A DNA stretch of 64,000 nt from Halicephalobus mephisto. Lineage: Eukaryota > Nematoda > Chromadorea > Rhabditida > Panagrolaimidae. A model generated the notes under the pieces. It was not told the DNA's origin, did not search any database, and saw nothing but the letters and a program-made list of their open reading frames with translations. This document shows positions 33,540 to 45,605 of the stretch, one piece after another. Position numbers and translations under genes: made by a program. The stretch covers positions 124,001 to 188,000 of the forward strand of contig SWDT01000275.1 of assembly GCA_009193035.1 (NCBI GenBank). Direction: 5' to 3'. Every line of letters starts with the position of its first letter. Position 1 is the stretch's first letter.

Positions 33540-34070
33540 AGGTGTATAGTGGTCCACATCAAAGTCGAAATTATACCTACAGTTTCCCTTCAACGTTCAA
33601 AAAAATCGGTGAACATCAACATCAAAAACAAGTCCGCAGGTTGCTCGCAAAGTACAGCCACATAGGTCGACATCAAAGTCAAACTTATAATATTCAAGTA
33701 AATAGGTCAACATCAAAGTTAAACTTATAATATTCGAGCAGATAGATCAGCATTAAAGTCAAGTCCGCAGATTGCTCGCAAGATTCAAGCAGATAGATCA
33801 ACATCAAAGTTAAATTTATAATATTCAAGCAGATAGATCAGTATCAAAATCGAAACTAAATCTGCAAGTTGCTTGCAATGTTCAGGAAGATCAACATCAA
33901 AGTGGAATCTGCAAACTATCTGCAGCATTCCGAGAAATCGATCGAGTTAAAAGTTAAAATACAATTTGCAGTTTACATGCAACATTTGAACAATTTATTT
34001 CTCGTACTATTTATTGCCAAAGTCGATGATCAGAGTTGAAGGTCGAAATTTGCACTTTTCATGCTAGTAT
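33540..34070 (+). repeat. TTGCNNGCAA minisatellite, locus 3
   Basis: Units of GATAGATCAACATCAAAGT with GTCCGCAGGTTGCTCGCAA or TCTGCAAGTTGCTTGCAATG, about 60-70 nt each, ending in AATTTGCAGTTTACATGCAA. Confidence 0.7.
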
Positions 34071-34129
34071 TATTATATCCCGATGAACTGGTGTGGTTGT
34101 ATGAATAATGAAGAGTATGAAAATTCCTT

Positions 34130-34440
34130 ATTTATCTAAACAATAATAAGATTAAGTACAATAAACACATACATATCAATTAATTAACCAACACTCGATC
34201 TGTTATGTACTGTATATAAAGTACTTCCCTTCGAGACCTGACTTGCTTATGCAGTAGTCACTTAACAAATCAATGTAACAAAGATTGAAAACAATATATA
34301 TTCATTAATTAATCAACACTCCGTCTATTGTGTACAGTATGCTCACTATCAAGTACATAAAATATTTCCCTTCGAGACCTGACTTGCTTATGCAGTAGTC
34401 AGTTAATAAATCAATGTAACAAAGACAACATTCACGATTT
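34130..34440 (+). repeat. Two tandem ~141-bp units
   Basis: CTTCGAGACCTGACTTGCTT occurs at 34229 and 34370, each followed by ATGCAGTAGTCA and AAATCAATGTAACAAAGA. Confidence 0.75.
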
Positions 34441-35215
34441 TTTCTATTTCGAAAATCTATTTTTTATAAATTAATAGACATACTTTATGTGGACTTTTCG
34501 AATCAAAAATAATCCACAAGTTGTGTCTTCACACGAAAAGTCCAAATTTTCAACTCGAATCTCTGATCATCAACTTCGAAGATACAAAATGTTAACTTTT
34601 ACTGTATTTTCGTGACATCATTCGCCTCGACGATGCTGTCGACAGAATCGAAGGCAAAAAAAAGGAAAAAAAAATAAATATTTTTTCGCACTTAAGTAAA
34701 AAAGGAAAATTTGAACAAGAAAGGTCCCGGAAAGAAAAGAACAAAGCGCGGGCGGGAAAAATTTTAAATTTTATTATTATTATTATCAATTAGAAATTTA
34801 GAAATTTTGCGAGATATTGTGGAAGTCGTCATCTGGTCTCGGCCAATGCGACAGAAAGTATAATAAACTACTCAGAGCTCTTCAGATATGCCTTAGGCGT
34901 TCATGCAGGTCATCTACCGTACTTGTGTTTTATTATCAATAATTTGTATTTTTAGAAATTTAATTTTTTTTTCATCCAATTTCGAAAAATTTATTTTTTT
35001 TTCATCCGTGATTTTGGTGACTGTACGACAGTTTTTCCAATTTCGGAAAACTAGTTTTATTTTTTTTTTTTAAACCATTATTTTTGATTCCTGAAATGGC
35101 CCAACATGCCAATTAAGAACAAAAAAGACATTCAAAAAGAAAAACTTCTAAATGAAAGCGAATCCAGAAGATAAATGCCAAAGAGGATCAATTATCTTAA
35201 AAGTTATATTTTTTA
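34440..35215. other. Non-coding stretch, nothing assigned
   Basis: No gene was seen. 34590-34900 is somewhat less AT-rich (TTCGCCTCGACGATGCTGTC; GTCTCGGCCAATGCGACAGA) without a usable frame on either strand. Confidence 0.3.
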
Positions 35216-35219
35216 GATA

Positions 35220-35690
35220 AGTATTTATTAATTTTCGAACTGGTCTAAAATAGTAATCATGGTCGAAAAAGACCGATTTAAAAAGAAAGAAAAATATTAT
35301 ATGGTACATGACCCCCTGAGGCACTTGATTTTTATTTTTAATATTAGTACTATTTTTTACTTTTTTAATAAATATTTTTGATTTTGAAATTGTTTAATAT
35401 AATAATCATGGTCGAAAAAGACCGATTTAAAAAGGAAAAAAATATTATATGATACATGACCCCCTGAGGCACTTGATTTTTATTTTTAATATTAGTATTA
35501 TTTTTTACTTTTTTAACAAGTGTTTTTGATTTTCAAATTATTTAATATAATAATCATGGTCGAAAAAGACCGATTTAAAAAGGAAAAAAATATTATATAG
35601 TACATGACCCCCTGAGGCATTTGGTCCTTATTTCTTAAAATTCATACTATTTTTTACTTTTTTAACAAGTGTTTATTAATTTTTCAAAGT
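35220..35690 (+). repeat. CCCTGAGGCACTTG repeat, locus 2 (three to four tandem units)
   Basis: Units of about 140 nt: ATCATGGTCGAAAAAGACCG (itself containing a GGTC...GACC hairpin), then TACATGACCCCCTGAGGCAC, then TACTATTTTTTACTTTTTTA. Units are over 90% alike by eye, indicating recent tandem growth. Confidence 0.8.
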
Positions 35691-36449
35691 CCTGTTTTAT
35701 TTATTTAAATTTTAAAAATGATTATGTTTTACATATTAAAATCAAAATCAAAATTTTTCTTCAAAAATGAGATTTATTAATTTTATTTAATCAAACATAG
35801 TTTTTTAAACTTTTCATATTCTATGTAAGATCAGGATAAAGATTAGTCTGTGTTCGATAAAAAATAATTTGAATTACATTATTGATACCTCGTGTACGAA
35901 CCGAGGAAGAAGTCTCACAAAAAACAAAAATTCGGATTGATCCTGATGTCAAGTTTGACGACGAGCTGATCACTAGAAAAAAAATCATGTCAAAACATAT
36001 CTGCGATCAAAAAATTCCAAATTTAATTATTTAATTATTTAATTCCAACTGGAAAGCTGGGTCAAAGGAAACAACATTTAGAATTGAATTGTTTAAATTT
36101 AAATTGTAATTTGTTGTAGAACTTTGATTGTGCGATATAGGAATAAAAAGTAAAAAAAAAAAGTAATTATTTAATTTTTCTAAATGTCTTCGTATCGTAT
36201 GATATGGTTAATACGACAATTGCTCCCCGATTTTTCTCTTTTCGATTTTTACTGATTTCGAAATTCTTTAAAAATTAATTTTTCTTACTTAACTGAGATA
36301 TTAAATTAATTTATTTTTAAAAAAAATATAAAAACGAAATGAGATAAAACTTGCAAAATAGGGAGAGTAAATATTGTACAATCTCTTATATAAAAAAATC
36401 AGCGTCAACATTTGTAAAAAAGTTGACATTGAAAATTAATTTAATTCAA
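35691..36449. other. AT-rich stretch, nothing assigned
   Basis: No coding exon or repeat unit was recognised. It contains a short less AT-rich block near 35890-35960 (GTACGAACCGAGGAAGAAGT). Confidence 0.3.
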
Positions 36450-37000
36450 TAACTCAGTAGATCAGGCGAATATTGCAAGCAAACTGCGAATTTAGATTTT
36501 GATAAATAAAATTAGAAATTTGGATTTTTATAAATAAAATTTAAAATTTGGATTTTGATAAATAAAATTAGAAATTTGGATTTTTATAAATAAAATTAAA
36601 AATTTGAATTTTTATAAATAAAATTTAAAATTTGGATTTTGATAAATAAAATTTAAAATTTAAATTTTCATAAATTAAAAATTTCGATTGAGTTGCTTAA
36701 ATGTTGCGAGCAAGTTGCAAATTCTATTCTAGCTTTGACATCAATCAAGCTGCTTAAATGTTGCAAATAACTTGCAAGTTTTATTTTAATTTTCACTTTG
36801 ATCTTAATTTCGACATATCTGCTTAAATATTGCATGCAACTTGCAGCTTTCATTTTGAATTCGACTTTAATGTCGATCCATCTGCCGAAATGTTGCGTGC
36901 AATTTGCGGATTTTATTTTAACTTAAACTTCGATATTGACCTATCTGGTTAAAAATTGCATGCAACTTGCAAATTTGACTTTCATATTAACTTTGGCACA
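36450..37000 (+). repeat. TTGCNNGCAA minisatellite, locus 4, with adjoining 28-nt repeat
   Basis: 36490-36680 has six units of TTTGGATTTTGATAAATAAA type. 36690-37000 has units with TTGCGAGCAAGTTGC, TTGCATGCAACTTGC or TTGCGTGCAATTTGC, spaced about 60-65 nt. Confidence 0.75.
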
Positions 37001-37689
37001 GAATTGGATTTATATTTTTAAAATCCATAAATTCATACAATTTTTACATCTTATATACTTATACATTAATCTACATCCTTCTGAATAAAAGCGATAATTC
37101 CGATAGTGTTTTTGATAGGTGTTGTTCCCGACAGCTAAGGCGCTGAATTTCACTCTCTCGAAGGAGTCGGGTCTTATCAGTGCTATATTATTGCTTTTTT
37201 GACTAAAACATAATTGGAAATTTTTGACCACTGCTTCTTTTTCTTTTTAGTTGTATATAAATTTTTGTGTAGAACAATCTGTCCTACTAAAGTGCAATTA
37301 ATTGAAAGTAGGGTTCTGGGACGAAAAATCCTAAATATCAATTAATTAGAGTACTGTAATCAAAAATAGTTCTGTTGGTTGTTTTATCATCATTTTTATT
37401 TTTATTTATTTTCTATTTTTTGTATTTTTTGTATTATTTTATATTTTTTGTATTGTTTTCGATGTACTAAATAGTTGTAATGTCTTTCACGCGGTCCTGG
37501 GAAGGGAATTGCCACTTATCAATTAGGTACGTGTTAGTTGTGTTCGCTATTATTAATATTTTTCGTTTTTTCGTCCTCATATATCATCATTGTTCTCCTC
37601 AGCAATTCTAACATTGCCCTATCTTTCAGGTGGCCCTGGAATGAAAAGTTTCATATATCAATTAGGTACATATAAATTATGTGATCATC

Positions 37690-38430
37690 ATTATTTTTAT
37701 CATTATTATTATTATTGTTATTATTATTTTTTTACTTTTCGTAGTTGATATATCGAGTACTTCTATCTTCTTGTCTTTCCCGTGACCTTGAAACGAATAA
37801 TTTATATATCAATTATTTATTATATGTTAGTTGTGTGATCATCATTATTTTTATCGTTATTATTGTTATTATTATTTTTTTACTTTTCGTAGTTGATATA
37901 TCGAGTATATCTATTTCTCCATCTTGCCCGTGACCTTGAAACGAATAATTTATATATCAATTATTAATTATATGTTAGTTGTGTAATCATCATTATTTTT
38001 ATCGTTACTATTATTGTTATTGTTATTATTATTTTTTTTACTTTTCGTAGTTGATATATCGAGTATATCTATTTCTCCATCTTGCCCGCGACCTTGAAAC
38101 GAATAATTTATATATCAATTATTAATTATATGTTAGTTGTGTAATCATCATTATTTTTATCGTTATTATTGTTATTATTATTTTTTTATTTTTCATAGTT
38201 GATATATCGAGTATATCTATTTCTCCATCTTGCCCGCGACCTTGAAATGAATAATTTATATATCAATTATTAATTATATGTTAGTTGTGTAATCATCATT
38301 ATTTTTATCGTTACTATTATTGTTATTGTTATTATTATTTTTTTTACTTTTCATAGTTGATATATTGAATATATCTATTTCTCCATCTTTCCCGTGACCT
38401 TGAAACGAATAATTTATATATCAATTGTCT
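37690..38430 (+). repeat. Satellite with alternating 148- and 158-bp units
   Basis: GTTGATATAT landmarks at 37744, 37892, 38050, 38198 and 38356 give spacings of 148, 158, 148 and 158 bp. Each unit includes CTATTTCTCCATCTTGCCCG, GACCTTGAAACGAATAATTT and a TTATT-rich tract whose length sets the two unit sizes. It is an expansion of the left inverted arm. Confidence 0.85.
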
Positions 38431-39112
38431 TCCCTTTGGTGATCGACAAACGTTAATTTTCATAATTTTTTAAATTACTTTGATTTTTTACACCATTGTT
38501 GAAATTAAACATTCTTAGTCATTTTTGTATTATTTATAACATAATAAATTTAATTTACTTTTTTTTCAGGTTTTTCCATGATTAATTAGATTTTTCGTAA
38601 TGATAGGAATTTAAAAAATTGATAGTGTTTTTATTTTCGATTTTGATTTATCGTGATCTCAACCCTGATTGCGGAGAAGTCCGATGATTGCCACAGCCTT
38701 GGGCTCCGAAGAATTTTAAAATTTTTCAGAAAAATGTATGAATTGGAAGATGTGAAAAATCGAACCAGCTCAGGCGTCAACGAAGCGTATTTCGCTCATT
38801 TCCTAAGGCAAGAATAATCAAAAATTTTTTGCAAAATTGACAGATAATAATTTTTCGAAAGATGTATGAATTTGGATTTGAGAAATCGCTCCCACGATAA
38901 TTGTTGTAAAATTAAAAATCCTGTTTTTGAATTAAAATTGAAATTTATATGATTTAAAAATGGAGCGAAATACTGGGACTTTATTCGTCCAATTCGCTCT
39001 GGCATCGGCAGGACGACGTGACCTTAGGTTTTCAAATATCCCCCCTGAAGCCGTGACGGTCATGAAAAACGCATTTTTACAGTTTTTTTTCTCAATATTT
39101 CTAATTGATAAA

Positions 39113-39409
39113 ACAGTTGAATCTCGATATAAGGCACCCTCAAGGGACCGAACAAATCGTGCCTTATATTGAGGGTCGAATATGACTACAATTCCTTAAA
39201 ACCGTGTCTTATAGCCTGGGGTGCCTTTTATCGAGGATCAAACATGACTAAAATTCCTTAAAACTGTGTCTTATAGCCTGGGGTGCCTTTTATCGAGGAT
39301 CGAATATGACTAAAATTCCTTAAATTTTCGCAAATTTGTATGTGGGCCAAATTAACGCACTGAAACTGTATCTTATAGCCTGGATACGTTACATCGAGAT
39401 TCCACTGTA
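39113..39409. mobile_element. Pogo/Tc-like MITE
   Basis: Ends ACAGTTGAATCTCGATATAA and, on the opposite strand, TACAGTGGAATCTCGATGTA: the CAGTNGAATCTCGAT terminal style of pogo/Tigger-like elements. The interior carries two to three 63-bp direct repeats (GTCTTATAGCCTGGGGTGCC, then TTTTATCGAGGATC). It is nested within the 4.7-kb composite. A TA duplication is not clear. Confidence 0.65.
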
Positions 39410-40029
39410 TTTTAAAATTTTTAAAATTAAAAAAAAATGAATTTTGTTTGTTGTTTTGCTGATCCGGGGTATTGGGACTTGAGGTCTTTTTAGAAATGAG
39501 AAAAACGGACCAGATTCGAACACGGTTGTCGTTAAGATCGCCACAGGGAGGCGGATTCCGAACTGATTTCGAATCATCTCGTGAGTTTTGCAAATCCAAA
39601 TTTTTCCGAAAATATCCCCCAAAATTATGTCAAAACTTAAAATATTTGTTGATTTTTTTTCGGAGAAAAGCAACTTTGAGGAATTCCACGACTCGGAAAA
39701 AGTAAAACATTTTAATCCGAATCCCATTCAAGTTTTCCATGACCACTGGCCGAGTCGAGGACAACTCAAGAGCTTTTGCGTATTTTCTTCAACCACAAAT
39801 AGGATCCTAAGTCTCTTCAGGTAGCGAAAGTCTCCGAAAAAGTTTTGTCTCCATCGATAGTTCTCAAAGTACCCCACCATTTTTTCGCAATAGACTCGAA
39901 CTTGCTCATCCACCAAGCGACCGTCAAAACTTAATGTATTACGACGGTTTTCTGTCTTTTCATTCTCCCGGTCAATCCCGAACTGATTAAGAAACAATTT
40001 GTCTTTAGTAATCGCAATTTGATGGACAT

Positions 40030-40880
40030 AAGTTTTCCTTTTTTAAAGTTTTCGAAATTAAATATTTTTAATTAATTTAGTTGAAATTTAAAAATTTAAA
40101 TATTTTTAATTAATTTAGTTAAAATTTAAAAAATTTAAATATTTTTAATTTATTTAATTCAAAGTTAAAAAAATTAAATATTTTTAATTAATTTGGTTGA
40201 AATTTAAAAATTGAAAATTAATGGACATGAATTTAAAGAAATCTTTTATAAAAATAAATTATAATTAATTTAATTAAAGTCAAATAAAATAAAATTCCTT
40301 TATTTTTGGAAAATTAAAAAAATTAAAATTTATTTTTAAAGATTTTTGAATTTTTTATAGAAAAATTTATTTTAAAAAAATCAATTTTAATTAATTTAAA
40401 ATTTAAAATTAAAATTTATTTTTAAAGATTTTTGAATTTTTATAAAAAAATTAATTAATTTAATCAAAATGAAGAATAATATTTAATTTTAAAAACTTTT
40501 AAAAAATAAGAAAATTCAGTTTGATGAAATTTGAAAATTTCCTTATTTTTAATTTTGAATAATTTATAAAAATCAACTTTTTCGATAAATATTTTTAATC
40601 ATCTTAATTGAAAATCGATAAAAATAACGATAAATTAAAAAATCGAAATTTTGAACATGGGTTTTATTTTTTAAAATTAGATGAATCATAAAAATTAATT
40701 TTTCAAAAAATAAAAATAATTTTTAGTTTTAAAAAATTTATTTTTGATCTTAAAAAAATATTTTTAATTTTTATAAACAATTTAAAGTGTTTTTAATTTT
40801 TATGAAAATAAAAATAATTATTTTTAAAAATTTTTAAATTTCTTGTTTTTGATGTTGGATGATTCATACCATATAGAGAT
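40030..40880. other. AT-rich filler with tandem AATTTAAATATTTTTAATTA units
   Basis: Simple A/T-rich repeats only; no gene signal. Confidence 0.5.
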
Positions 40881-42179
40881 CTGTTTTTCGACGGTTTTTT
40901 GATTACCTTGAGCAGAATCAGCAAAAGTAACGATTAAACCCCTTAAAAGGAATGTTGGTCCTTTGTGCCACGCCCGTAGGCGAGATCATCACTCTATTTT
41001 TGAAGTAGTTTTTGCATTGGAATCCTTGATGTGTCATGATATTGTACTTTTGAATTTTCGTGACACATTTTTTAAAAATTAATTTTCTAAAATTATTCTT
41101 CGATTCTGAATAAGATAAAAATTATTCGATATTGTAGTAATGATTTCCTTTGTGTCTTATCCCTTAATTGAATATCGCCGTTTACGATCTCTTTGGGCCT
41201 TGCATCCTTGAGGCCAGCCGCAATCAACCAAAAACGGGTGCCGCAAATCAGTACTACCCGATGGGGAAGGCCGATGGATGCGAGTAAACCGATTCTCTCT
41301 CGACCCCAATTGACCTTTTTAACACAATCTCGTCTCAAACGTTCCCGATTGAGTCGTAGAATCGAGGTTTCTTCTGCAGACCACTATTTTTTAAACGAAA
41401 AACAAAAACTGATTTTTTGGAAATTATTAATTTTGCGTCGTGATTCGTGAAGGAAAGTAGTTTGGATTATTTAATAGCTAACAATAGCATAGGTAAACAA
41501 TATTGACAACTAACATGTAGTTGGTGTGCTCGAAATTTTCTGTTTTAAGACCACCTGAAAGATAGGGAAATATTAGGGCTGTTTAGGAGAGCAATAACGA
41601 TATATGAAAATGAATAATAAAAACTACAACAAAATATAGTAATAGTAACACAATATATAGTTGATTGATATATGAAACTTTTCATTCCAGGGCCGCCTGA
41701 AAGATAGGGCAATGTTAGAATTGCTGAGGAGAACAATGATGATATATGAGGACGAAAAAACGAAAAATATTAATAATAGCGAACACAACTAACACGTACC
41801 TAATTGATAAGTGGCAATTCCCTTCCCAGGACCGCGTGAAAGACATTACAACTATTTAGTACATCAAAAACAATACAAAAAATAGAAAATAATAAAAAAA
41901 TATAAAAAATAGAAAATAAATAAAAACAAAAATAATAGTAACAGAACTAACACACAGCTGTTTTTTACTACAGTATCCTGGTTAGTTAATAAGAAAGCTT
42001 TTTCGTCTCGGGACCGTGCTCTCTCGATCGATTGTGTTTCAGCAACGTGCTAATCCTAAATTTCCATGATTTTCTTCCATTTTGCTTAAATTTTAAACTT
42101 TTTTTGTGTACTAATCAACAAAATTTTTTCGGTTTTATTGTCCTCACCTAGTTCCCCTCTTTTCTATTTATTAACATTG

Positions 42180-44165
42180 TACTTTACTTTTTTGAGGGGC
42201 CGGAAAAGATCCAATTTTTGTTGCTTGAAGACGGTTTTTCGCGCAACGGTGTCGGATTGTACTGTGGGAGCTGCTCCTGTGGGCGGCTTCCAAAGTGCTT
42301 AGGGACTATTCTTCCTTCATATTGTGCGTTTTCTTCGATGTGCTTCCAGGAACGAGTACAAACGGTCCACAAATAAGCGGTAATCAGGTACGCACCCGAA
42401 GACGATCTTGGAGGACAAATCTTTTGCAACTTTACTTTCAATGTTGTTTTGTTACTTTTTTTATTCAGTCAGCAACACCTAGCTTTGATCGTAATGAAGG
42501 GCGGTGTTACTTTTGCGCTTTTTGCGACACACAAGTCAATTGTTGTTTAGTCTAGGCTTCGACATAGATTCTAAGGAAAGACGTTGTCCATGGGTTTCTA
42601 TCAGCACAGAAGAAACTTCATCGACCCATCCATCGTCCTCGGGAGATGTCCGCAAGTTTCTGGGTTGTTATTCTTGTTCAAATATTTAGACCTACAAACT
42701 GAGCAAGTTCCCTTCATCTGGCGGGGCTTGATTAGTTTTGTTTCTTTTGTACATTGATTTCGAGATAATTATCGTTTTTAAACTGATTCTAAAAAATACA
42801 AAAAAATTTAATAAAATTATTTTCAAAATTATGATTTTAATTTCTATATTAATTTCGAGATAATTATCATTTTTAAACTGATTCTAAAAAATACAAAAAA
42901 AGTTTAATAAAATTATTTTCAAAATTAAGATTTTAATTTCTATATTAATTTCGAGATAATTATCGTTTTTAAACTAATTCTAAAAAATACAAAAAATTTA
43001 ATAAAATTACCTCTAAAATTAAAATTTTCTACATTGGTTTTTAATTATTATTGTAAAAATTCTTTTTAAATGATTTTTGAAAAAAATTTTTAAAATTGAT
43101 TGTTTTTGAAAATTAATTTTTAAAATTGATTGTTTTTGAAAATTAATTTTTAATTAATTATCATTGTAAAATCCCTTTGATATATCTTGAAGAAAACAGA
43201 AACGAACACGTCAGTTTACTTTTGTTTACAATGTCAATCGTCTCCAAAATTGAACAAAAATCTTCACAACTAAGTGGTCAGTTGTGTTTGTGCGCAGTAC
43301 TGGATCGCAATAGACGTAACGTTATTCAATGTCCAGCCCGAATTTTTTGCTTTTTCTAAGCCTTTCCCCTCTCGAAATCCGCCACTCAAGGCCCTCTCCA
43401 GGTTTGCGCAGAACTACGATTGAGCAAACCTGAGGCAGCTTAGTCTACGGCGATGCCGAGTTTTTTTAACTTCTTCGATAAGTATATAAAGTTAAAATTT
43501 TCTGACTTTTTTGATGAAAAAGTAATTTTAAAAATTCGGTAATTTTTTGATAAATAATTTTAATAATTTAAAAATTTAATAATTTTCTGACTTTTTTGAT
43601 GAAAAAGTAATTTTAAAAATTCGGTAAATTTTTAAAAAATAATTTTAATAATTTAATAATTTTTAAATTTTCTGATTTTTTTGATGAAAAAGTAATTTTT
43701 TAATTTGATAATTTTTTAAAAAATAATAAATTTTTAAGTTTTATATTTTTAAAATTTTTTGAAAATTATAATTTTTGATCTTTGTACTTTTTTAATGTTT
43801 AAAAAATTTTGAATTTTTTAAAAAATAATTGATTTTCAAAAAAGTTTTAAAATATAAAATTTCGAAATTATATAATTTTTTACTTTTTTAATGTTTAAAA
43901 AAATTTGATTTTTAAAAAAGATTTAGAATATAAAATTTCTGATTTTTGTACTTTTTTAAATTCAAAATTTAATTCTAATACCTTTGATTTTCTGAATTGG
44001 GTGATCGACACCGTTTCAAACCCCGGAGGTCTTTCTTCTTTGATTTCCGGCAGATCCCCTATTTTTCGGTGATGATACAAAAAACGTGTATCCTTTGACC
44101 TTCTGATTTTTTCACGAAGATTTTTGGATGTAAAATACCCGCCCTAAATAATTTGACGCCTGGAG
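42180..44165 (-). pseudogene. Possible decayed multi-exon gene
   Basis: Minus-strand islands outside the inverted-repeat element look like exons but carry lesions. 44165-43985: after a good acceptor (TTTCTCTCCAG) the frame reads VKLFRAGILHPKIFVKKSEG..., stops at a TAG next to an A-run, and continues one frame over as IGDLPEIKEERPPGFETVSI before a GTATTAG donor. 43442-43230: LPQVCSIVVLRKPGEGLEWR...LDIE, an in-frame TAA, then RYVYCDPVLRTNTTDHLVVK. 42640-42545: PEDDGWVDEVSSVLIETHGQ. 42440-42320: KDLSSKIVFGCVPDYRLFVD. No family recognised. Confidence 0.35.
42757..43020 (+). repeat. Three tandem ~95-bp units
   Basis: ATTTCGAGATAATTATCGTT followed by TTAAACTGATTCTAAAAAAT recurs three times at about 95-bp spacing, with small differences. 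Confidence 0.75.
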
Positions 44166-44169
44166 AGAA

Positions 44170-45605
44170 AAAAAGAAACGAATCCGCCCATTTATTTAGA
44201 ATCAACATCCTTCTGTGGACGCAATTCGTACCAGTTTTAACGTTTTAATGAAAAATTGAAGGAAAATTTGACAACAAATCTCGTCTGGAACATTGATGAC
44301 ATATTTTTGGAATTATTTTTTTATTTCAAAAGTCTGATTTTTTATTTTTTTTAAATGTATTTTAAAAGTCTAATTTTTTTTAATTTTTATTTATTTTGAA
44401 AAAGTCTAATTTTTAAAATATTTATTTATTTTTAAAAAGTATGATTTTTTATTTTTTTAATGTATTTTTAAAAAAGTTTAATTTTTTTATTTCTTAAGTT
44501 TTTTATTTTTAAAACTCTTCTTTGTTTAAAAAGATTTTATTTTTATTTTAAGAATGTCATTTTTTGAAGTTGTGATTTTAAAAATTTTTTTTTATTTTTT
44601 TGAAATTTTGATTTAAAAAAATTTATTTAAATGCTATTTTTTAAAGTTTTTATTTAAAAAAAAATTAATTCTTGTTTTTTTTTAGGTTTTTATTTCAAAT
44701 TTTTTATTTTAAGATTATTTTAAATTTTTTTAAATTTATTTTTAATTTTAATTTTAAATTTTATTTTTTATTTTTTTTTAATTTTAAATTTTTATTAGAT
44801 TAGTCAGATATTCCATGATATATCTAGCGGTTTTAAATTTTTCTTTTCTTTGAAACTTGTTGTGGAGCAATCAGAATTTGGACCGATTGCATTAAACCAA
44901 AGACGACAACGTCCATTTTTGGTTCGTCTTTTTGCAACTTTTTGTTTGCGAAAATTTTTCAAATTTTTTACGTTGATTTTTATTAATTTTAAATTATTGA
45001 TTATTGCGATTTTAAAAGTATTTTAAATTTCGTTAAAATTAAAAAGTATTTTTAAATATTACTGTAGTGGAAATTATGATTTTTAAAAATACTTTATTAT
45101 ATAAAAATTAATTTTAAAAATAGAAGACAAAATATCCTAAATACTGTAATTTTAAAAATCAAATTTATTTAAAAAATTTTTAAATTTTAAATTTACTTTA
45201 AAAATTTTTTTAAAATTAAATTTATTTAAAAATTTTTAAATTTTAAATTTATTTTAAGATAAATTTAAAATTTAAAAAAACTTATTTTTTAAAAATAATT
45301 TTTTTTGATTTTATAAAATTCTATATTATTTTTAATTTTAATTTTTAAAAGATTTTTTCTAGGATTGTTTTGTGAAAAAATTATTTTTAATTTTTATGAT
45401 TGATTACGAAAGCATTGGATTTTTACAAAAAATCAAAATTGTCACGTAGATTTTTAATTTCTAGAAAAATAAAATTTTTTGAAATAAATTTTTTTAAAAT
45501 TGTTTTTTAATTTCGGACATTTTTGAAAATTCGTGTCGAGATAATTTTTTAATAATGTTTATTATTTTTTATGATTGTAATTTATGATTTTTATCAGATT
45601 TCCAG
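44170..45605. other. AT-rich region upstream of the myotactin-like gene
   Basis: Long T-rich and A-rich runs. A less AT-rich block at 44810-44960 (TTGTGGAGCAATCAGAATTT) may be promoter-related. No gene was recognised. The first coding exon follows TTTCCAG at 45605. Confidence 0.4.

Larger units (their letters stand above)
38640..41440 (-). pseudogene. Scattered coding-like islands inside the inverted-repeat element
   Basis: Minus-strand segments with coding-like codon choice but no consistent gene: 41400-41100 (RERLRRDCVKKVNWGRERIG..., LASIGLPHRVVLICG...), about 40990-40900 (WHKGPTFLLRGLIVTFADSA before a GTAATC donor), 39997-39728 (FDGRLVDEQVRVYCEKMVGY...), 39600-39440 and 38740-38680 (SEPKAVAIIGLLRNQ). 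They could be exons or remnants of an element-encoded protein. I recognise no domain; the opposite strand is also open in parts. Confidence 0.3.
37306..42020. mobile_element. ~4.7-kb composite bounded by long inverted repeats
   Basis: The left arm (about 37306-37690) and right arm (about 41560-42020) are inverted copies. Matched blocks include GGTTCTGGGACGAAAA with TTTTCGTCTCGGGACC, ACTATTTAGTACATCAAAAA with its complement near 37460, AATTGATAAGTGGCAATTCC near 41800 with its complement, and TGAAACTTTTCATTCCAG with CTGGAATGAAAAGTTTCA. The interior holds a satellite, a pogo-like MITE and GC-richer islands. It looks like a large DNA transposon (or nested insertions) with repetitive TIRs. No transposase could be identified. 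Confidence 0.6.

Noticed and set aside
33540..36990. CRISPR-like array from regularly spaced TTGCNNGCAA units
   Set aside because: Eukaryotic context, degenerate repeats, variable spacing and no cas genes; these are minisatellites.
38730..38800. GGTTCGATT as a tRNA B-box on the minus strand
   Set aside because: No A-box, acceptor stem or cloverleaf could be formed around it.
39472..39824. Plus-strand ORFs of 77-78 codons
   Set aside because: They overlap minus-strand ORFs of equal quality, have no splice or start context, and lie within a repeat-bounded element.
43177..43440. Plus-strand ORF of 60 codons and a possible structured RNA (GCCTTTCCCCTCTCGAAATC region)
   Set aside because: The minus strand gives a longer coding-like reading with an adjacent acceptor; no stem pattern typical of a known RNA was found.
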